A DNA stretch of 64,000 nt, taken from NCBI RefSeq assembly GCF_031769195.1, contig NZ_JAVHNP010000002.1, positions 186,001 through 250,000 on the forward strand. The letters run 5' to 3'. The DNA comes from Vreelandella sp031769195 (lineage in GTDB: Bacteria > Pseudomonadota > Gammaproteobacteria > Pseudomonadales > Halomonadaceae). This document shows, one piece after another, positions 25,300-34,452 of the stretch (position 1 is its first letter; each line of letters opens with the position of its first letter). The translations under genes and the position numbers were made by a program. The notes under the pieces were generated by a model. That model did not search any database, was not told the origin of the DNA, and saw only the letters and a program-made list of their open reading frames with translations.

Positions 25300-26541
25300 A
25301 TGCTTGATCGTTTGCCTTTTCTGGTGGGGCTGCGCTATGTGCGCGCTAAACGCCGGAACCACTTTATTTCGTTTATTTCCCTGACTTCAATGCTTGGGCT
25401 GATGCTGGGCGTTGCCGTACTGATTCTCGTACTGTCGGTGATGAACGGCTTTGATCACGAGCTGCGTACGCGCATTTTAGGCATGGTGCCCCACACTAAA
25501 ATCGAGTCGCAGGAAGGGCTGGTCGAGTGGGAGGCGTTGGCGGAGCAATTAGTCCAGCGCGATCGAGTGATTGGCGCAGCACCCTACGTTGAACAGCAGG
25601 GTATGTTCTCTGCAGGTGGTCGCAATCAGGGCGCAATGGTCAACGGTATTCATCCTGATTGGGAAGACCAAGTTTCCATTATTGGCGAGCACATGCGCCA
25701 GGGTGAGCTAGCCGACCTAGTGCCCGGTGAGTGGAATGTCGTGCTGGGTTCAATGCTGGCGCGTAGGCTAGGTGTTGGTGTGGGTGATCGTGTGACGCTG
25801 CTGGTGCCCGAGGCATCGATTACTCCAGCAGGCGTTTTTCCGCGCCTTAAACGCTTTACCGTCAGTGGTATTTTTAGTGTGGGTGCTGATCTCGACGCCA
25901 ACTTGGCCTACGCCAATATTGAAGATATGCAAACGCTGGCGCGGATGGGCGATGCGGTCGGTGGGTTGCGTCTTGAACTGGACGACCTGTTTGTCGCGGG
26001 CAGCGAAACCCAAGCTATTGTGAATGAGCTAGGCGCAGGCTATCGCGGTACCGATTGGACGTTTTCCCACGGAAACCTTTTCCAGGCGATTCAGATGGAA
26101 AAGCGCATGATTGCGCTACTGTTGACTGTGATTATTGCGGTGGCCGCGTTCAACATTGTGTCGACGCTGGTAATGGTGGTGACGGATAAGCGTGCGGACA
26201 TTGCTATTTTACGCACCATAGGTGCGACGCCCCGCTCCATCATGGGTATTTTCATTGTCCAGGGGCTGGCGATTGGTCTGATCGGCATCGCGGTAGGTGT
26301 TACCGTGGGCATTTTGTTGGCGCTCACCATTTCTGATCTGATTGGCTGGTTTGAAACGGCGTTTGGTATTCAATTCCTGGATGCGGGGGTCTACTTTATC
26401 AGCGACCTGCCGTCGCGTCTGGAGTGGAGCGATGTGCGTGATATCGTGCTGGCCGCGTTTGGCCTGACGTTCCTTTCGACGCTTTATCCCGCATGGCGCG
26501 CAGCGCGCGTTCAGCCTGCCGATGTCCTGCGCTATGAATAA
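25300..26541 (+). CDS. lolC: lipoprotein-releasing ABC transporter permease (LolC/LolE family)
   Basis: Inner-membrane permease of 413 residues that extracts lipoproteins for the periplasmic carrier LolA. One N-terminal transmembrane helix (SLTSMLGLMLGVAVLILVLSVMNGF) is followed by a large periplasmic MacB-like domain and three C-terminal helices, the standard LolC/E/F topology. The start at 25300 has AAGGA upstream; the open frame extends to 25252 without support. lolD follows, but no second permease gene is next to it, so the protein may work as a homodimer (LolF-type) unless lolE is elsewhere. Confidence 0.93.
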   Translation: MLDRLPFLVGLRYVRAKRRNHFISFISLTSMLGLMLGVAVLILVLSVMNGFDHELRTRILGMVPHTKIESQEGLVEWEALAEQLVQRDRVIGAAPYVEQQGMFSAGGRNQGAMVNGIHPDWEDQVSIIGEHMRQGELADLVPGEWNVVLGSMLARRLGVGVGDRVTLLVPEASITPAGVFPRLKRFTVSGIFSVGADLDANLAYANIEDMQTLARMGDAVGGLRLELDDLFVAGSETQAIVNELGAGYRGTDWTFSHGNLFQAIQMEKRMIALLLTVIIAVAAFNIVSTLVMVVTDKRADIAILRTIGATPRSIMGIFIVQGLAIGLIGIAVGVTVGILLALTISDLIGWFETAFGIQFLDAGVYFISDLPSRLEWSDVRDIVLAAFGLTFLSTLYPAWRAARVQPADVLRYE

Positions 26542-26551
26542 GGATGCCCCG

Positions 26552-27253
26552 ATGACGTCAACCACCTCTAACGCCGTTATGCTGGAATGCCGTGGGCTTA
26601 CCCGTATTTACAGCGAAGGCCCTCAAGATCTCACCGTACTGGATCAGTTGGAGCTGACCGTCCATGCCGGGGAGCGCGTTGCCATTGTGGGCAGTTCCGG
26701 GTCAGGCAAAACCACGCTGTTGAATCTGCTGGGCGGTTTAGATCGCCCCAGTGATGGAAGCGTTGTGATTGGCGGTGAGCCGCTGTCAGGCTTGAACGAG
26801 GCCGCATTGGGTCGCTTCCGCAATCAATATATTGGGTTTGTTTATCAGTTCCACCATCTGCTGGCAGAATTTACGGCGGTGGAGAACGCTGCGCTGCCGT
26901 TGATTATTCGCGGTCAGTCTAAAAAAGTGGCCGAACAGCGCGCCATGCAGATCCTAGAGCGGGTAGGCATGAAAGCGCGTGCTGATCATAAGCCAGGCGA
27001 GCTGTCGGGCGGCGAGCGCCAGCGGGTTGCTATTGCACGGGCGCTAGTGACTGACCCAAGCTTGGTATTGATGGACGAGCCGACTGGTAATCTTGACCAG
27101 ACCACCGCAGCGACTATTTTGGCGCTGATGGATGAGCTGGCCAAAGAGAGCGCCTGTGCGTTTGTCATCGTTACCCACGATGTGAGCCTAGCTGCTCATC
27201 AGGATCGTGTCATGAAGCTGGACGGGGGGCGCTTGGTTGCTCAGGCATCGTGA
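26552..27253 (+). CDS. lolD: lipoprotein-releasing ABC transporter ATPase LolD
   Basis: ABC ATPase of 233 residues powering lipoprotein release with the LolC-type permease. Walker A is GSSGSGKTTLLNLLGG, the signature is ELSGGERQRVAIARAL and Walker B is SLVLMDEPTGNLD, which is typical of the LolD/MacB/FtsE group. The ATG at 26552 is preferred because AAGGA lies seven bases before it; ATGs at 26522 and 26534 are inside or at the end of lolC. Confidence 0.95.
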   Translation: MTSTTSNAVMLECRGLTRIYSEGPQDLTVLDQLELTVHAGERVAIVGSSGSGKTTLLNLLGGLDRPSDGSVVIGGEPLSGLNEAALGRFRNQYIGFVYQFHHLLAEFTAVENAALPLIIRGQSKKVAEQRAMQILERVGMKARADHKPGELSGGERQRVAIARALVTDPSLVLMDEPTGNLDQTTAATILALMDELAKESACAFVIVTHDVSLAAHQDRVMKLDGGRLVAQAS

Positions 27254-27262
27254 TCCGTTAGC

Positions 27263-27814
27263 CTAATCGTCAAACTCTGATTCGATGCGAGCCCTGCGCC
27301 GCCGTCTTTTAAGGCGGCGGCGCTTCCAGTTGTGGGAGATGTGCCAGCGCCAAATGAGGCGAATACCGATATTAGCAACGGCTGCGAGCACAATTGCCGT
27401 GATCAGCGAGCCCAGTAGGAGCGGCGGCAAAATATCGTGCATCTGCTCAGCAATCCAGCGAGTAGATATCCGGGAAGGCGCTTCCCGAGCCGGTGCGCCG
27501 AGTAAAAATGTTCCTATGCGGTAATTCACATAAAAAATCAGCGGCATGGTCAATGGGTTGGTCACCCATACCAGCCCTACGGAGAGTGCCAAGTTGCAAC
27601 GGCTGAGACGCGCACCCAGGGCAGCCACCACCATTTGGAAGGGGATAGGCAGCATCGCGCAAAAAAGCCCGACGCTAAACGCGTTGGCAACGCTGCGTCG
27701 AGTTAATAGCCATAAGCCCGGATCCGCGATCAGCGGTGCCATAAAGCGCAGCGAGCGCTGGCGCCTTAGCGTATCGGGTTTTGGCATGTAGCGCTGCAGG
27801 AAACGGCGCGGCAT
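27263..27814 (-). CDS. DUF2062 membrane protein
   Basis: A 183-residue protein with the DUF2062 pattern: a central block of three hydrophobic segments (SVANAFSVGLFCAMLPIPFQMVVAALGA, LALSVGLVWVTNPLTMPLIFYVNYRIG, and one at about residues 130-150), flanked by basic termini and ending in an Arg/Lys-rich tail. The function of the family is not established. It sits between lolD and comEC on the opposite strand, as in Pseudomonas, and diverges from comEC. Confidence 0.88.
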   Translation of the reverse strand: MPRRFLQRYMPKPDTLRRQRSLRFMAPLIADPGLWLLTRRSVANAFSVGLFCAMLPIPFQMVVAALGARLSRCNLALSVGLVWVTNPLTMPLIFYVNYRIGTFLLGAPAREAPSRISTRWIAEQMHDILPPLLLGSLITAIVLAAVANIGIRLIWRWHISHNWKRRRLKRRRRRARIESEFDD

Positions 27815-27911
27815 GTCAGGTACTCTTGCGATAAGTCGTTTCTATTATCCATATAGCGTGGGGCTTCGGCTACGGCGCAGAGAGTAATGGTTAGGCACCA
27901 GGGAGGGGCGA

Positions 27912-30179
27912 ATGGGGCAAGGCATCGCAATGCCTGCGGCATTAGCAGCGCTTAGCGGTGGCCTTTTGGCCGGGTGGGGCGGCGCGCAGGAAGGTGCGTG
28001 GCTACTGCCATTAGTGTTCTTATTGGCGCTGTTATGGGTAGCCGTATGGCGGCCACACGCCCTGATATGGGTGCTTATTAGCGCAGCCGTTGCCATAAGT
28101 ATTCAGCAAGAAAGGTCGCACAGGCTGCCTGTCGGATTAAATGGTCAGGATCTTGCCGTACACGCCAAGGTGGTTGACGTTCAGCGCCATCAGGACGCCA
28201 CGCGGCTGCGGTTAGTGATTGAGCGCTGTACCTCTCCTGCCCCGTTAGTGGCCTGTGACCAGCTGCACCGTGTGCGAGTGAGTGCGTACGACACTCAGGA
28301 GTATCGGGTGGGCGAACGCTGGCAGATGACGCTACGCTTACGTCCCCCTGGGGGCTTTAAAAACCCTGATACGTTTAATTATGAGCAATGGCTATGGCGG
28401 GAAGGTATCCATGCAACGGGGTACATTCGTTCAGAGCCCGCGCCTCAACGGCTTGAGCAAGCCTCACCCCGACTGCGTCAGTGGGCGCTCGACGTTCTCG
28501 CGCAGCTTCCCTTGGCGCCGCGTACTCAGCGCTGGCTGGCTGCGTTAACGCTGGGAGATAGCGAACAGCTAACTCAGGAGGACTGGGCGCTGTTAAACGC
28601 GACGGGAACCACACACCTGGTGGTGATCTCTGGGCTTCACGTAGGATTAGTGGCGTCCTTTGTGCTGCTGTTAGGGCGATTTGGTGCCCGCTTAATCTCG
28701 CCCACCAACTGGCGCTTACGCACTTGGCCTTGGTGGCTCGCGGGCGCGGCCGCCGTTGGCTACGCCACGCTGGCAGGGTTAGCGCCACCGGCCATGCGCG
28801 CGATGATTATGACGCTGCTGGGTTTGTGGGTACTGAGCGGCCGCCATGCACCGGGCCCCTGGCAGGCTTGGTGGCTTGCACTGGCACTCGTGCTGATGGT
28901 TGACCCGCTGGCGCTGTGGCGGCCCGGGCTGTGGCTGTCGTTTGTAGCGGTAGGGTGGCTTATCATCATTTGGCAGGGGCGGGCTAAGCCGCACGGTGTG
29001 AAAGGCTGGTGCTGGGCGCTGCTGCGCTCACAGCTGTTGTTAGCGCCGTTAATGGCCGCGGCAGTGCTCATTGCGTTTGGGCGTGTGGCGCCCGCGTCAC
29101 CGTTAGTGAATCTCTTGGCAGTGCCTTGGGTGAGCTCTGTGATGGTGCCGACCGCACTGCTGGGCTGGCTGCTGTCACCCTTGCCCGTGATAGGGCTGGT
29201 GCCCTGGTGGACGTTTGAGCAAGCCTTGGCCATATTCCATCAACTACTGGTAGTGGCGGTGAAGGCGGCGCCGCTCTGGCAACCACCGGTGCATTTGGGG
29301 TATCCATTAGCGGGTAGTTTAGTGCTGCTGGCACTGTGTTGGGGGTTGCCCGCTGTTCCCCGTTGGCTGCGTATTGGTGCGGTTGTGCTAGTGCTGACCA
29401 CTCCCTGGTGGCCCAGAGAGCAGGCGATACCCCCTGGGCAGTTGCAGGTCACTATTTACGATGTGGGGCAAGGGCAGTTAATTGAGCTGCGCAGCGCCCG
29501 CTTTCGGTTGCTATACGATACGGGGCCGCGTTTTCGCAGCGGTTTTATGCCGCTACAAAGCCTCTGGCCTCCAGGGCAATTTTTCGATCACGTCATGGTG
29601 AGCCATGCGGATACCGATCACGCAGGAGGAGTTGACGCGCTATTAACTGATCACCACGTGTCACAGTGGTCGGCGCCCGCTGGGGAATCGGTGGCTGTTC
29701 ACCACCAGCGCTGCGCACAAGGGCAGCGCTGGCAGCAAGACGGTATTTCCTATCACGTACTTTGGCCGCCGACCGGTGAGAATACGCTCTCCTCTAATGA
29801 TCGCTCCTGCGTGCTGTTGGTGCAGGCGGGTGAACATAGCGTGTTGATCACGGGAGACGTAGGGCGTCAGGTGGAGCGACAGCTGCTAACGCAGTTGGAA
29901 AGCCGCATCAGTGTATTGGTGGCGGGGCATCATGGCAGCGCCACTAGCTCAGGAGTTCAGTTTGTGCGCGAAACACAGCCACAGCACGTTGTGTTTAGTG
30001 CGGGACGAGATAATGCCTTCCAGCACCCGGTGGATGACGTTGTGCGCCGGTTCCGGCAGCAGGGGAGCTGCCTATGGAGCACTGCCCACGATGGAGCGCT
30101 AGCATTTTCGCTTATCCCACAGCAGCCCATTACGTTTCAACCCATGCGCCTGTTGGCAGGTGGTCATAAGCGGTGTTGA
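27912..30179 (+). CDS. comEC: ComEC/Rec2 DNA uptake channel protein
   Basis: Polytopic inner-membrane protein, 755 residues, thought to carry single-stranded DNA across the cytoplasmic membrane during natural transformation. The N-terminal helices and an OB-like domain (LAVHAKVVDVQRHQDATRLRL) are followed by the Competence domain (about 210-480, beginning TTHLVVISGLHVGL) and a C-terminal metallo-beta-lactamase-like domain with SHADTDHAGG and VLVAGHHGS. All three parts are present and unbroken. GGGAGG precedes the ATG. With the PilZ gene at 52.1 kb it suggests type IV pili and perhaps competence. Confidence 0.95.
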   Translation: MGQGIAMPAALAALSGGLLAGWGGAQEGAWLLPLVFLLALLWVAVWRPHALIWVLISAAVAISIQQERSHRLPVGLNGQDLAVHAKVVDVQRHQDATRLRLVIERCTSPAPLVACDQLHRVRVSAYDTQEYRVGERWQMTLRLRPPGGFKNPDTFNYEQWLWREGIHATGYIRSEPAPQRLEQASPRLRQWALDVLAQLPLAPRTQRWLAALTLGDSEQLTQEDWALLNATGTTHLVVISGLHVGLVASFVLLLGRFGARLISPTNWRLRTWPWWLAGAAAVGYATLAGLAPPAMRAMIMTLLGLWVLSGRHAPGPWQAWWLALALVLMVDPLALWRPGLWLSFVAVGWLIIIWQGRAKPHGVKGWCWALLRSQLLLAPLMAAAVLIAFGRVAPASPLVNLLAVPWVSSVMVPTALLGWLLSPLPVIGLVPWWTFEQALAIFHQLLVVAVKAAPLWQPPVHLGYPLAGSLVLLALCWGLPAVPRWLRIGAVVLVLTTPWWPREQAIPPGQLQVTIYDVGQGQLIELRSARFRLLYDTGPRFRSGFMPLQSLWPPGQFFDHVMVSHADTDHAGGVDALLTDHHVSQWSAPAGESVAVHHQRCAQGQRWQQDGISYHVLWPPTGENTLSSNDRSCVLLVQAGEHSVLITGDVGRQVERQLLTQLESRISVLVAGHHGSATSSGVQFVRETQPQHVVFSAGRDNAFQHPVDDVVRRFRQQGSCLWSTAHDGALAFSLIPQQPITFQPMRLLAGGHKRC

Positions 30180-30235
30180 AGCGCGTCACCATCAGGTAGA
30201 ATCGCCCACACTGCACACTACTGCCGGGAGCGCGT

Positions 30236-31972
30236 GTGACTGATTCAGGATGGATGCTTTATAAACGTTTATTGGGCTACGTAAAGCCACACTGGCGTGC
30301 GTTCGCACTGGCCGTGGTCGGTTTCGTGATTTATGCGGCGTCAAGCACCGCGCTGGCGGAAATGATGAAGCGGCTCATTGATGGGATTCAAAACCCAGAT
30401 GCCGCCTTCCGGTTTTTCCTGCCGCTATTCGTGGTGCTGATGTTCGCCTCGCGCGGGTTAGGGACTTTTTTAAGTACCTACTTTATGGCCTATGTCGGGC
30501 GCTACGTGATTCATACGCTGCGCTGCGATGTGTTTGCCCACTTGCTTCACTTGCCAGGGCGCTTCTTTGACCATCACTCCAGCGGCCATCTGGTATCGCG
30601 GGTGACCTACCACGTTGAGCAAGTCGCGGGCGCGGCGACCAACGCGGTGACCATCATTCTGCGGGAAGGGCTGTTCGTCGTTGGGTTGATAGGTTATCTC
30701 TTCTGGACGAACTGGATGCTAACGCTGTTGTTTTTGGGCGTGACCCCCATTATTGCTGGGGTCGTGAGCTATGTGAGCAAACGCTTTCGGCGTATTTCCA
30801 AGCGTATTCAGCACTCTATGGGCGATGTCACCCACGTTGCTTCCGAGGCGCTTTCGGGCTATCGCGTGGTGCGTACCCACGGCGCGGAAGCGTACGAGAA
30901 GCAGCGCTTCGAGCGAGTCAGCGAAGAGAACCGTCGTCAGAGCATGAAAGAAGCCATGACCCGAGCGGTGAGCTCGCCGGTGGTATTGATGCTGGTGGCC
31001 CTTTCAATGGCGCTGCTGGTATGGCTGGCGATGGCACCCTCGTTAATGGAAAACATGACTCCGGGTGAGTTTGTAGCTTTTATTACCGCCGCTGCTCTAA
31101 TGATTAAGCCGGTACGCCAGCTCACCGAGGTGAATGGCGAAATTCAGAAAGGCATTGCCGCTGCCTCTGAACTGTTTGGGCTTCTCGACTTAATGCCTGA
31201 GCAGGATGAGGGAACGCGTATTCCCAGCAAGCTGACAGGGAATGTGGTGATTGAGAACGTTAGTTTCCGCTACGGAGACGACCAGCCCAACGTGCTGCAC
31301 AATGTGGAGCTCAACGTGGCTCCAGGCGAGCTGGTGGCCATTGTCGGACGTTCGGGTAGCGGTAAATCAACCTTAGTCAGTCTACTGCCACGTTTCTACC
31401 GACCCAGCGAAGGGCGTATTCAGATCGATGGCGTTAATGCAGATGAATACGCCTTGGGGCCACTACGCCAGAACATTGCCTTAGTATCGCAGCAGGTCAC
31501 GCTGTTTAACGCCTCCATCGCCGACAACATTGCCTATGGGGTAGCCAACCCAGACCCGGCTGCCATTCAGGCAGCGGCACAGGCAGCCTACGCCAGTGAG
31601 TTTATTGAAAAGCTGCCGGAAGGCTACGCAACGGTGGTGGGTGAAAATGGCGTGATGCTATCAGGCGGGCAGCGCCAGCGGCTGGCGATTGCTCGGGCTA
31701 TTTTTAAAGACGCCCCCATTCTGATTTTGGATGAAGCAACTTCGGCGCTGGATACCGAATCGGAGCGCTATATTCAAAAAGCGTTAGAGCATGTGTGCGA
31801 GGGACGTACAACCCTAGTGATTGCCCACCGGCTTTCCACCATTGAGCGTGCTGACCGGATTTTGGTGATGGATCAAGGACGTATCATTGAGCAAGGTACT
31901 CACCAAGCACTGCTGGATAAAGGTGGGGCTTACGCCGCGTTGCATCAGCTACAGTTTCAGGAGAGTGAATGA
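30236..31972 (+). CDS. msbA: lipid A export ABC transporter MsbA
   Basis: Half-size ABC exporter, 578 residues, flipping core-lipid A across the inner membrane. Six transmembrane segments occupy about residues 20-310. The ATPase domain has Walker A GRSGSGKSTLVSLLPRF, signature MLSGGQRQRLAIARA and Walker B ILILDEATSALD. GTG start with GGGAG upstream. The stop overlaps lpxK (ATGA), and this msbA-lpxK pairing as in E. coli supports MsbA rather than another exporter. Confidence 0.95.
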   Translation: MTDSGWMLYKRLLGYVKPHWRAFALAVVGFVIYAASSTALAEMMKRLIDGIQNPDAAFRFFLPLFVVLMFASRGLGTFLSTYFMAYVGRYVIHTLRCDVFAHLLHLPGRFFDHHSSGHLVSRVTYHVEQVAGAATNAVTIILREGLFVVGLIGYLFWTNWMLTLLFLGVTPIIAGVVSYVSKRFRRISKRIQHSMGDVTHVASEALSGYRVVRTHGAEAYEKQRFERVSEENRRQSMKEAMTRAVSSPVVLMLVALSMALLVWLAMAPSLMENMTPGEFVAFITAAALMIKPVRQLTEVNGEIQKGIAAASELFGLLDLMPEQDEGTRIPSKLTGNVVIENVSFRYGDDQPNVLHNVELNVAPGELVAIVGRSGSGKSTLVSLLPRFYRPSEGRIQIDGVNADEYALGPLRQNIALVSQQVTLFNASIADNIAYGVANPDPAAIQAAAQAAYASEFIEKLPEGYATVVGENGVMLSGGQRQRLAIARAIFKDAPILILDEATSALDTESERYIQKALEHVCEGRTTLVIAHRLSTIERADRILVMDQGRIIEQGTHQALLDKGGAYAALHQLQFQESE

Positions 31973-32985
31973 GCTTTGCTCAGCGCTGGTTAACGGCTGC
32001 TTATGAGGGCAGTGGTTGGTTAGTACCGCTCTATCCGCTGGGCAGATTATACCGTTATCTTATGAGCCGCCGAGAACAGCACTACCGCCGGGGGAGCAAG
32101 CCAGTATGGCAAGCGCCGGTGCCGGTCATTGTGGTAGGTAATATTACTCTAGGTGGCACGGGAAAATCGCCGTTGGTGGCTTGGCTAAGCCGCTGGTTAC
32201 AGCAGCAGGGGTTCTCTCCCGGTATTGTGACGCGAGGTTACGGCGGAAAAGCGCCCCACTATCCACTCTTGGTGACCCCGTTAACCGACCCGCAGCATAG
32301 CGGCGATGAACCGCTCATGCTGGCGCAGCAAACGGGGGTTCCGGTGGTGGCAGACCCCCAGCGCGCTCGCGGCGCACAAGCGTTGGTGCAGCAGGGCTGC
32401 GATATTGTGATTAGTGACGATGGCTTGCAGCACTTGGCCCTTGGGCGCGATATTGAATTGGTGGTGGTGGATGGCACGCGTGGGCTGGGTAACCGCCGTT
32501 GTCTGCCCGCGGGCCCGTTAAGAGAAGCGCCCGAACGGCTGACGCGTGTCGACGCGGTGATTGTTAACGGTACGCTGCAACACCCGCTGGAAGTGTCGAG
32601 TGTGGCGATGCAACTGGTGCCGCAGCGCTGGCGCGACTTAGCGACTGGGCAGCACTACCCACTGCAGCCGCTGCCCTTTACGCTGCCGGTCCATGGGCTG
32701 GCGGGCATTGGTCACCCGCAGCGATTTTTTAACACGCTGCGGGAGTTAGGTGTTGAGGGTGAGATGCACCCACTGGCCGACCACCAGTCATTTGATGAGC
32801 ATACGTTTCAGTTCACGCCGCCGCGCCCAGTCATTATGACGGCCAAAGACGCTGTAAAGTGTCAGGCGCTGGCGCCGCCTGACAGCTGGGTATTAGAAGT
32901 GGAAGCACAGCTTCCACAAGTATTTGAGGACTGGCTGGCGAACAGACTGTCCGAACTGACACAAAGGGGATGCACCGATGGATAA
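31969..32985 (+). CDS. lpxK: tetraacyldisaccharide 4'-kinase LpxK
   Basis: Inner-membrane-associated kinase, 338 residues, adding the 4' phosphate of lipid A. The P-loop GNITLGGTGKSPLVAWL lies near residue 57, with RGYGGK and DEPLMLAQQTGVPVVADPQRARGAQ following, and DDGLQHLALGRDIELVVVDG containing the conserved aspartates. It overlaps msbA by four bases and the following small gene by eight, so the whole msbA-to-murB string appears to be one operon. Confidence 0.96.
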   Translation: MSFAQRWLTAAYEGSGWLVPLYPLGRLYRYLMSRREQHYRRGSKPVWQAPVPVIVVGNITLGGTGKSPLVAWLSRWLQQQGFSPGIVTRGYGGKAPHYPLLVTPLTDPQHSGDEPLMLAQQTGVPVVADPQRARGAQALVQQGCDIVISDDGLQHLALGRDIELVVVDGTRGLGNRRCLPAGPLREAPERLTRVDAVIVNGTLQHPLEVSSVAMQLVPQRWRDLATGQHYPLQPLPFTLPVHGLAGIGHPQRFFNTLRELGVEGEMHPLADHQSFDEHTFQFTPPRPVIMTAKDAVKCQALAPPDSWVLEVEAQLPQVFEDWLANRLSELTQRGCTDG

Positions 32986-33187
32986 GGAACTACTGGCAAT
33001 GCTGGTTTGCCCACTCTGCAACGGTAAGCTGAAGTATGACCGTGAAGCGCAGGAGCTTTGCTGCCATTACGATGGTCTGGCCTATCCGATTCAGGATGGT
33101 ATTCCTGTGATGCTGCCCGAAGAAGCGCGGAAAATGGATGCCGATGAAAAATTATCTACCTCGCCTGGCCGCACCGGGGAGGCGTAA
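32978..33187 (+). CDS. ycaR: Trm112/YcaR family small protein
   Basis: A 69-residue protein of the Trm112p-like family. It starts MDKELLAMLVCPLCNGKL, with a zinc-ribbon-like CPLC pair, followed by the LAYPIQDGIPVMLPEEAR block that defines the family. The C-terminal tail is extended by about ten residues compared with E. coli YcaR. Its role in bacteria is unknown, although eukaryotic Trm112 activates methyltransferases. It overlaps lpxK by eight bases and shares one base with kdsB (TAATG), the usual place for ycaR. Confidence 0.92.
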   Translation: MDKELLAMLVCPLCNGKLKYDREAQELCCHYDGLAYPIQDGIPVMLPEEARKMDADEKLSTSPGRTGEA

Positions 33188-33978
33188 TGGCTGACGTTAC
33201 ACCGCAGTTTATGGCTGTTGTACCTGCTCGTTTCGGCTCTTCCCGTTTGCCGGGTAAACCGCTGCTCGACATTGCCGGTGAGCCCATGGTGGCGCACGTG
33301 TGGCGTCGTGCCTGCCAAAGTCAGGCCAGCCGGGTGGTGGTCGCGACCGACGATACGCGGATCCGCGATGCCATGCTGCCCTATGGCGCTGAGGTGGTGA
33401 TGACTCGCGATGACCATCCGTCGGGCACCGATCGATTGGCCGAGGTCGCCGAGCTGTTAGGCCTCAGTGGCGACACCTTAGTGGTGAATGTGCAGGGCGA
33501 TGAGCCGTTGATTCCTCCCGCGCTCATTGATCAAGTGGCGCTGCGCTTGGCGGATGATCCAGAAGCGGCGATGGCAACTCTTGCCGAGCCGATTGCAGAC
33601 GTTGAGACCCTGTTTAACCCTAATGTGGTGAAAGTGGTGCGTGCTCTGCAAGGGCGGGCGTTGTACTTTTCCCGTGCACCGATTCCCTGGGATCGTGAGC
33701 ATTTTAAAACTCAGCCACTTCTGCTGGAAACCGATGCTTGGTTACGCCATATCGGTATTTACGCTTATCGCGCTAGCTTCCTAGCGGCTTACCAAGACCT
33801 TCCCCCTTCAGGCCTGGAGCAGTTAGAGCAGTTAGAACAGCTGCGCGCGTTGCAGCATGGGTTTGCTATCCAAGTGGCGTTGGCGAACACGGTGAATCCC
33901 GCCGGCGTCGATACCCAGGAAGATTTAGAGCGGGTAAGGGCGTTGTTATCCGAGCAGGGCGAAGGTGGTAGCCTATGA
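33187..33978 (+). CDS. kdsB: CMP-KDO synthetase KdsB
   Basis: 3-deoxy-manno-octulosonate cytidylyltransferase, 263 residues, activating KDO for LPS inner-core assembly. The nucleotide-binding VVPARFGSSRLPGKPL is at the N-terminus, then ATDD, DHPSGTDRLAEV and NVQGDEPLIPP. The C-terminal region contains GLEQLEQLEQLRAL, where the family usually has a similar LExxExLEQLR helix. The start shares one base with the previous stop, and the end overlaps the phosphatase gene (ATGA). Confidence 0.97.
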   Translation: MADVTPQFMAVVPARFGSSRLPGKPLLDIAGEPMVAHVWRRACQSQASRVVVATDDTRIRDAMLPYGAEVVMTRDDHPSGTDRLAEVAELLGLSGDTLVVNVQGDEPLIPPALIDQVALRLADDPEAAMATLAEPIADVETLFNPNVVKVVRALQGRALYFSRAPIPWDREHFKTQPLLLETDAWLRHIGIYAYRASFLAAYQDLPPSGLEQLEQLEQLRALQHGFAIQVALANTVNPAGVDTQEDLERVRALLSEQGEGGSL

Positions 33979-34442
33979 CCCGTGTGCTGTTTGTTTGCCT
34001 GGGCAATATTTGCCGCTCTCCGACAGCGGAGGGCGTTTTTCAGCAGGCGCTGAACCACGCAGGGCTGAGTCAGCGTGTGTCGATCGACTCCTGCGGCGTC
34101 GGAGACTGGCATATTGGTAAAGCGCCGGATGCGCGCGCTCAGGCGGCCGCGCTACGCCGTGGCGTCGATATTAGCCACTTACGCGCTAGGCAGCTGACAG
34201 CAAGCGACTTCCTTGAGTTTGACTATGTGCTGGGGATGGACCGCGATAATCTAGCCGCCATGCAAGCGCTAAAGCCTGCTGATAGCCAAGCGAAGGTAGG
34301 CCTGTTCTTAGCGTATGCAGGGCTGCCTGATACTGATGTTCCCGACCCTTATTACGGTGGTGACGAAGGGTTTGAGCAGGTGCTGGATATGATTGAACAG
34401 GCAAGCGCTGGGTTGATTGAAGAGCTGACCCGTGGGCATTAA
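33975..34442 (+). CDS. low molecular weight protein-tyrosine phosphatase
   Basis: A 155-residue LMW phosphatase. The P-loop VCLGNICRSPTAEG gives catalytic Cys8 and Arg14, and the general-acid aspartate lies in VPDPYYGG near residue 120. Such enzymes are often linked to exopolysaccharide kinases, but here it is in the envelope operon between kdsB and murB, as in Pseudomonas, with no tyrosine kinase gene nearby. Its substrate is unknown. Confidence 0.94.
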   Translation: MTRVLFVCLGNICRSPTAEGVFQQALNHAGLSQRVSIDSCGVGDWHIGKAPDARAQAAALRRGVDISHLRARQLTASDFLEFDYVLGMDRDNLAAMQALKPADSQAKVGLFLAYAGLPDTDVPDPYYGGDEGFEQVLDMIEQASAGLIEELTRGH

Positions 34443-34452
34443 TAGGAAGCCT

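Noticed and set aside
33814..33840. Three nine-base near-repeats in kdsB (Leu-Glu-Gln units)
   Set aside because: KdsB normally has an LExxExLEQLR helix at this position, so the repeat reflects the protein's own helix rather than an inserted array.
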